A stretch of 64,000 nt of DNA from Pseudorhodoferax sp047601025 (GTDB lineage: Bacteria > Pseudomonadota > Gammaproteobacteria > Burkholderiales > Burkholderiaceae_C): the NCBI RefSeq assembly GCF_047601025.1, contig NZ_JASGJZ010000001.1:1922001-1986000 (forward strand), in the 5' to 3' direction. The translations under genes were made by a program, and so were the position numbers. Shown here one piece after another: positions 60,412-64,000 of this stretch. Position 1 is the first letter of the stretch; each line of letters opens with the position of its first letter. Under the pieces are notes generated by a model. It searched no databases. It was not told the DNA's origin and saw only the letters and a list, made by a program, of their open reading frames with translations.

Positions 60412-61158
60412 TCAATAGGTGGAGCGGCCGCCCGACAGGTCGAACACTGCGCCGGTGGTGAACGAACACTCCTCCGAGCACAGCCAGCCGACCATGGCGG
60501 CCACCTCCTCGACTGTACCGAAGCGGCCCATCGGGATCTTGCCCAGCATGAAGGCGATGTGCTCGGCCGTCATCTGCGCGAAGATCGCGGTCTTCACGGC
60601 CGCCGGGGTGATGCAGTTCACGCGGATGCCGGTGTCGGCCAGTTCCTTGCCGAGCGACTTGGTCAGCCCGATCACGCCGGCCTTGCTGGCGCTGTAGGCG
60701 CTGGCGTTCGGGTTGCCCTCCTTGCCGGCGACCGAGGCGATGTTGACGATGCGGCCGTAGTCGCGCGCACGCATCAGCGGCACGATCTCGCGGCAGCAGA
60801 AGAACAGGCCGTTCAGGTTGACCTGCTGCACGCGCTCCCAGTCCTCGGGCGGGTAGTCCCACAGCTTCACGTTCGGGCCGGTGATGCCGGCGCTGTTGAC
60901 CAGGATGTCGATGGCCGCGTGCGCGTCGGCCGTGCGGCGCGCGGCCTCGGCCACGCTGGCGTGCCGCGCCACGTCGGTCTGCACCGCGTCGGCGCCCGCG
61001 CCCAGCGCGACGCGCGCCTGCGCCAGGGCCGGGCCGTTGGCGTCCCACAGCGTGACCGTGGCGCCCGAGGCCAGCAGGCGCTGCGCGATGCCCAGGCCCA
61101 GCCCGGTGGCGCCGCCGGTGACGACGGCGTGGCGGCCCTGCAGGTCGAGCTGGTTCAT
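60412..61158 (-). CDS. SDR oxidoreductase (sugar dehydrogenase-like)
   Basis: 248 residues: VVTGGATGLGLGIAQRLLA, NSAGITGPN, IVNIASVAGKEGNPN, YSASKAGVIGLTKS and C-terminal SGGR. Catalytic Ser-Tyr-Lys present. In similar clusters such SDRs oxidise L-fucose, L-rhamnose or D-arabinose lactones; this is by context. It overlaps the preceding SDR by ATGA. Confidence 0.9.
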   Translation of the reverse strand: MNQLDLQGRHAVVTGGATGLGLGIAQRLLASGATVTLWDANGPALAQARVALGAGADAVQTDVARHASVAEAARRTADAHAAIDILVNSAGITGPNVKLWDYPPEDWERVQQVNLNGLFFCCREIVPLMRARDYGRIVNIASVAGKEGNPNASAYSASKAGVIGLTKSLGKELADTGIRVNCITPAAVKTAIFAQMTAEHIAFMLGKIPMGRFGTVEEVAAMVGWLCSEECSFTTGAVFDLSGGRSTY

Positions 61159-61922
61159 ATCGTCATGCCGCCGTCGACCGAGAACACCTGGCCGGTGGCG
61201 AACTGCGACTCGTCGCTGGCCAGGTAGACCACGACCGGCACGATCTCCTCGGCCTGCGCCAGCCGGCCCATGGGCTGGCGCGCGACGAAGGCCGCGCGCG
61301 CGGCCACCGGGTCGTCGTAGGCGTTGATGCGCTCGGCCAGCGAGGGCGTGTCCACGGTGCCCGGCGCGATCGCATTGCAGCGGATGCCGCGCGTCACGTA
61401 GTCGGCCGCCACGCTCTTGGTCAGGCCGACCACGGCCGCCTTGCTGGTGCCGTAGACGCAGCGGCTGGGCAGGCCCTTCAGGCTGCTGCAGACGCTGGCC
61501 ATGTTGACGATGCTGCCGCGGCCCTGGCCGCCGCGGCCGTCGTCGTTGGCCAGCATGCGCGGCAGCGCGGCCTGGATCGCCCAGAACTGCGCGCGCACGT
61601 TCAGGTGCAGCGCGAAGGCCAGGTCGTCGTCGGTGGCGTCCAGGATGGCGCCGTTGTGCACCACGCCGGCGCAGTTGAACAGCACGTCGATGCCGGGCAT
61701 CGCGGCCACGGCCGCGAAGATCGCCGCCTTGTCCAGCACGTCCAGCCGCGCGGCGTGCACGCGCTCGGCGCCGGCGTAGGCGGCCAGCAGCGACGCGTCG
61801 ACGTCGGTGGCCCAGACCTCGGCGCCCTCGGCCGCCATCGCCAGCACGGCCGCGCGGCCGATGCCCTGGCCGGCCGCGGTGACCAGCACCCTCTTGCCCT
61901 GCAATCTGCCTCGATCCCGCAT
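61155..61922 (-). CDS. SDR oxidoreductase, 2-keto-3-deoxy-L-fuconate dehydrogenase-like
   Basis: 255 residues: VLVTAAGQGIGRAAVLAMAAEGAEVWATDVD with the Asp-rich NAD-preferring turn, FNCAGVVHNGAILD, IVNMASVCSSLKG, CVYGTSKAAVVGLTKSVAADYV, CNAIAPGTVDTPSLAERI. The pattern, TxxGIRCNxxxPGTVDTPSL, also marks mammalian BDH2 and the bacterial KDF dehydrogenases. First gene of the minus-strand operon, facing the regulator across the 61982-62006 operator. Confidence 0.9.
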   Translation of the reverse strand: MRDRGRLQGKRVLVTAAGQGIGRAAVLAMAAEGAEVWATDVDASLLAAYAGAERVHAARLDVLDKAAIFAAVAAMPGIDVLFNCAGVVHNGAILDATDDDLAFALHLNVRAQFWAIQAALPRMLANDDGRGGQGRGSIVNMASVCSSLKGLPSRCVYGTSKAAVVGLTKSVAADYVTRGIRCNAIAPGTVDTPSLAERINAYDDPVAARAAFVARQPMGRLAQAEEIVPVVVYLASDESQFATGQVFSVDGGMTI

Positions 61923-61981
61923 CGCCTCTCCTCGTTCAGGGTTTCGCCGGATGGGTCGCCTCCGGAAGCCGTGCCAGTATC

Positions 61982-62006
61982 AATTGGCCTGACCACTTGG
62001 CCAATT
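61982..62006. promoter_or_regulatory. Palindromic operator between the divergent operons
   Basis: AATTGGCC-TGACCACTT-GGCCAATT: a perfect 8-bp inverted repeat with 9-bp spacer, 20 bp before the GTG of the FadR/GntR gene and 60 bp before the SDR start. Position and symmetry fit autoregulation and control of the SDR-FAH genes by that regulator. Confidence 0.65.
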
Positions 62007-62025
62007 CAGGACTATCCCTAGACCC

Positions 62026-62754
62026 GTGCCGCTGCAATCCGTCGCCCCCCAACGCCTGTACCGCCAGATCGCGGACCAACTGCGCGAGCTGATCGCGCAG
62101 GGCGAGTTCGCCGTCGGCGCGCGGCTGCCGGCCGAGCGCGAGCTGGCGCAGCAGCTGGGCGTGAGCCGCCCCTCGGTGCGCGAGGCGCTGATCGCGCTGG
62201 AGGTCGAGGGCTGGGTCGAGGTGCGCACCGGCTCGGGCGTGTACGTGCTCGGGCGGTCGCGCCGCTCGGCCGCGCCGGCGGCGGCCGCCGCGCAGAACGA
62301 ATGGGGGCCGCTGGAGCTGATCCGCGCGCGCCGCGTGGTCGAGGGCGAGACCGCCGCCATCGCCGCGCGGCAGCGCAAGCGCGCCCACCTGCAGGCGATG
62401 GACCAGGCGCTGGACGACATGCGCGCCACGGCCGCGCGCAACACCATGCCGCTGGAGGGCGACCGCGCCTTCCACCTGGCCATCGTGCAGGCCTGCGGCA
62501 ACCAGGTGCTGACCGAGACCGTGCAGGGCTTCTGGGACTCGCGCCGCGGCCCCATCTTCACGCGGCTGGGCGGCTACTTCGAGACCGTGGCCTCCTGGCG
62601 CATGGCGATCGCCGAGCACGAGGCCATCCGCGGCGCGATCGCCGCGCGCGACGCCGGCGCCGCGCGTGCGGCGATGCACACGCACATGGACAAGTCGCAC
62701 CAGCGCTTTTCCGCCAGTTGGCGGCGCGCCAAGGATTTCCCCACCCCCGCCTGA
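62026..62754 (+). CDS. FadR/GntR-family regulator
   Basis: 242 residues: N-terminal winged helix LYRQIADQLRELIAQGEFAV, GARLPAERELAQQLGVSRPSVREALIALE, and an all-helical FCD effector domain (ALDDMRATAARN, DRAFHLAIVQACGNQVL, EHEAIRGAIAARDAGAARAAM). The family senses sugar acids or carboxylates and usually represses the adjacent catabolic genes. A GTG start is used; there is no better in-frame ATG upstream. Confidence 0.92.
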   Translation: MPLQSVAPQRLYRQIADQLRELIAQGEFAVGARLPAERELAQQLGVSRPSVREALIALEVEGWVEVRTGSGVYVLGRSRRSAAPAAAAAQNEWGPLELIRARRVVEGETAAIAARQRKRAHLQAMDQALDDMRATAARNTMPLEGDRAFHLAIVQACGNQVLTETVQGFWDSRRGPIFTRLGGYFETVASWRMAIAEHEAIRGAIAARDAGAARAAMHTHMDKSHQRFSASWRRAKDFPTPA

Positions 62755-62775
62755 CGACACCAAGGAGACGACACC

Positions 62776-63762
62776 ATGCCCGACAAGCGCCGCACGCTCA
62801 AGACCCTGGCCCTGGCCGCCGTGCTGGCCTGCACCCTGGGCCCGGCCCAGGCCCAGACCAAGCTCAAGTGGGCCCACGTGTACGAGACCTCCGAGCCCTT
62901 CCACAAGTACTCGGTCTGGGCCGGCGAGGAGATCAAGAAGCGCACCAACGGCAAGTACGAGATCACGGTGTTCCCGGCCTCCACGCTGGGCAAGGAGGCC
63001 GACATCAACCAGGGCCTGACGCTGGGCACGGTGGACATCGTGCTGAGCGGCGCCAGCTTCTCCGGGCGCAGCTACCCGCCGCTGGCCATCACCTACTTCC
63101 CGTTCATCTTCCGCGACGCCGAGCACCAGCTCAAGTACGCCCGCAGCGACGTGTTCCGGGAACTGGCCAAGGGCTACGGCGACAAGACCGGCAACCACAT
63201 CACGGCGCTCTCCTACTACGGCGCGCGCCACGTCACCAGCAGCGCGGCGCGGCCGGTGGCCAAGCCCGAGGACATGAAGGGCCTGAAGATCCGCGTTCCC
63301 GACGCGCCGGCCTACCTGGCCTTCCCGCGCGCGCTGGGCGCCAACGCCACGCCGATCGCGTTCGCCGAGGTCTACCTCGCGCTGCAGAACAACACCGTGG
63401 ACGCGCAGGAGAACCCGCTGCCCACGATCGAGGCCAAGAAGTTCTACGAGGTGCAGAAGAACATCTCGCTGACCGGCCACATCGTCGACTCGCTGCTGAC
63501 GGTGGTCTCCGGCAGCCTGTGGAAGCGCCTGTCGGCCGACGAGCAGAAGATCTTCACCGAGGTCATGCAGGAAGCGGCCGAGAAGACCGGCCGCGAGATC
63601 ATCGCCTCCGAGGCGCGCCTGGTCGAGGAGTTCAAGAAGCGCGGCAACAACGTGATCACGGTGGACAAGAACGCCTTCCGCGAGGCCGTGCTGAAGAACA
63701 CCAAGCCCACGGACCACGGCTACCGCCAGCAGGACTACGACCGCATCGTGGCGATCCAGTAG
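62776..63762 (+). CDS. dctP: TRAP transporter substrate-binding protein DctP
   Basis: 328 residues. Signal MPDKRRTLKTLALAAVLACTL..AQAQ, then the DctP fold: LKWAHVYETSEPFHKYSVWAGEEIKKRTNGKYEITVFPAST, KEADINQGLTLGTVDIVLSGAS and AFPRALGANATPIAFAEVYLALQNNTVDAQENPLP with the ligand Arg nearby (LKIRVPD). AAGGAGAC precedes the ATG. It follows the FadR/GntR gene by 21 nt and precedes dctQ; uptake probably feeds the sugar-acid enzymes. Confidence 0.95.
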   Translation: MPDKRRTLKTLALAAVLACTLGPAQAQTKLKWAHVYETSEPFHKYSVWAGEEIKKRTNGKYEITVFPASTLGKEADINQGLTLGTVDIVLSGASFSGRSYPPLAITYFPFIFRDAEHQLKYARSDVFRELAKGYGDKTGNHITALSYYGARHVTSSAARPVAKPEDMKGLKIRVPDAPAYLAFPRALGANATPIAFAEVYLALQNNTVDAQENPLPTIEAKKFYEVQKNISLTGHIVDSLLTVVSGSLWKRLSADEQKIFTEVMQEAAEKTGREIIASEARLVEEFKKRGNNVITVDKNAFREAVLKNTKPTDHGYRQQDYDRIVAIQ

Positions 63763-63789
63763 GCCGCCGAGCCAACGCCGGGAGACGCC

Positions 63790-64000
63790 ATGTCCGAGCA
63801 CAGGATCATCGACGACGAGGGCCACTTCCACGCCGAGGACGAAGCGGTCGACCTGTCCGGCACCATCGCCGAGGGCTGGGTCGCGCTGCTGCTGTTCTGG
63901 CTGCTGGGGGCCACCGTGCTGTACCAGTTCGTCACGCGCTACGTGCTGAACGATTCGGCCGCCTGGACCGAGGAGGTGGCGCGCTACATGCTGATCGGCG
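63790..64000 (+). CDS. dctQ: TRAP transporter small permease DctQ (3' end outside window)
   Basis: 70 residues visible: MSEHRIIDDEGHFHAEDE, then the first membrane helix (EGWVALLLFWLLGATVLYQFVTRYV) and LNDSAAWTEEVARYMLIG with the family motif NxSxxWTEExxR. GGAG precedes the ATG at 63790. The rest and the dctM large permease are outside. Confidence 0.9.
   Translation, partial: MSEHRIIDDEGHFHAEDEAVDLSGTIAEGWVALLLFWLLGATVLYQFVTRYVLNDSAAWTEEVARYMLIG

Noticed and set aside
61936..63831. Minus-strand ORF of 631 codons opposite the GntR and TRAP genes.
   Set aside because: Antisense of clearly recognised genes; no family match.

Overview
The window is very GC-rich DNA from a Gram-negative betaproteobacterium, most likely of the family Comamonadaceae (order Burkholderiales). 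This is inferred from family content: a Burkholderiales-type trimeric porin, two Bug-type (tripartite tricarboxylate) binding proteins, a LysR/DUF2917 divergent pair, a YhdP-nitrilase-sensor kinase-regulator operon, and a CsgG/DUF4810/DUF799 lipoprotein operon. I saw no rRNA, tRNA, CRISPR array, prophage or intact insertion sequence.

Layout. 0-7.2 kb: the 3' part of yhdP, a nitrilase-family hydrolase, and a FixL/FixJ-like sensor kinase and regulator, all overlapping head to tail. 7.2-12.3 kb: an ABC exporter, a Na/phosphate symporter-like protein, a 52-residue membrane protein and mltA. The last two are divergent and their start codons overlap. 12.3-17.0 kb: a decayed zone with five frameshifted genes (a toxin-antitoxin pair, two Asp/Glu/hydantoin racemases and an RpiR-family regulator) around one intact amino-acid-type binding protein. 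17.1-22.0 kb: an inositol-catabolism pair, iolC (kinase fused to an aldolase-like domain) and iolB, followed by two Bug binding proteins. A GGAA-N6-TTCC operator lies in front of iolC, facing the broken regulator. 22.0-28.6 kb: HAD phosphatase, tag, universal stress protein, a TonB siderophore receptor with a PepSY membrane protein, a Crp/Fnr regulator and a YigZ-type protein.

28.6-38 kb: a probable haloacetate dehalogenase, the CsgG/DUF4810/DUF799 lipoprotein operon, two unrecognised genes, a four-gene MCE lipid-transport operon (permease with N-terminal extension, ATPase, MCE protein, lipoprotein) and kptA. 38-45 kb: a LysR/YeiH divergent pair, deoxyinosine glycosylase, an SDR, dienelactone hydrolase, GST and a metal-type two-component system. 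45-55 kb: porin, a Sel1-like protein, glmU overlapping an orphan soluble histidine kinase, two regulators with TGTGA-type palindromes upstream, and the DUF2917/LysR pair. 55-64 kb: 5-formyl-THF cyclo-ligase, soluble lytic transglycosylase, PPK2, GST, and at the edge a divergent sugar-acid cluster. That cluster has an FAH-type hydrolase and two SDRs facing a FadR/GntR regulator and TRAP genes across a palindromic operator; its gene set resembles the non-phosphorylating L-fucose/L-rhamnose route.

The points most worth following are the clustered gene decay at 12.3-17.0 kb, including loss of the likely inositol repressor while its operator survives; a roughly 130-200 bp intergenic repeat present three times (40.3, 53.1 and 54.9 kb); overlapping start codons at mltA; and an orphan histidine kinase coupled to glmU. 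Nothing here looks like a wholly new defence or mobile system.
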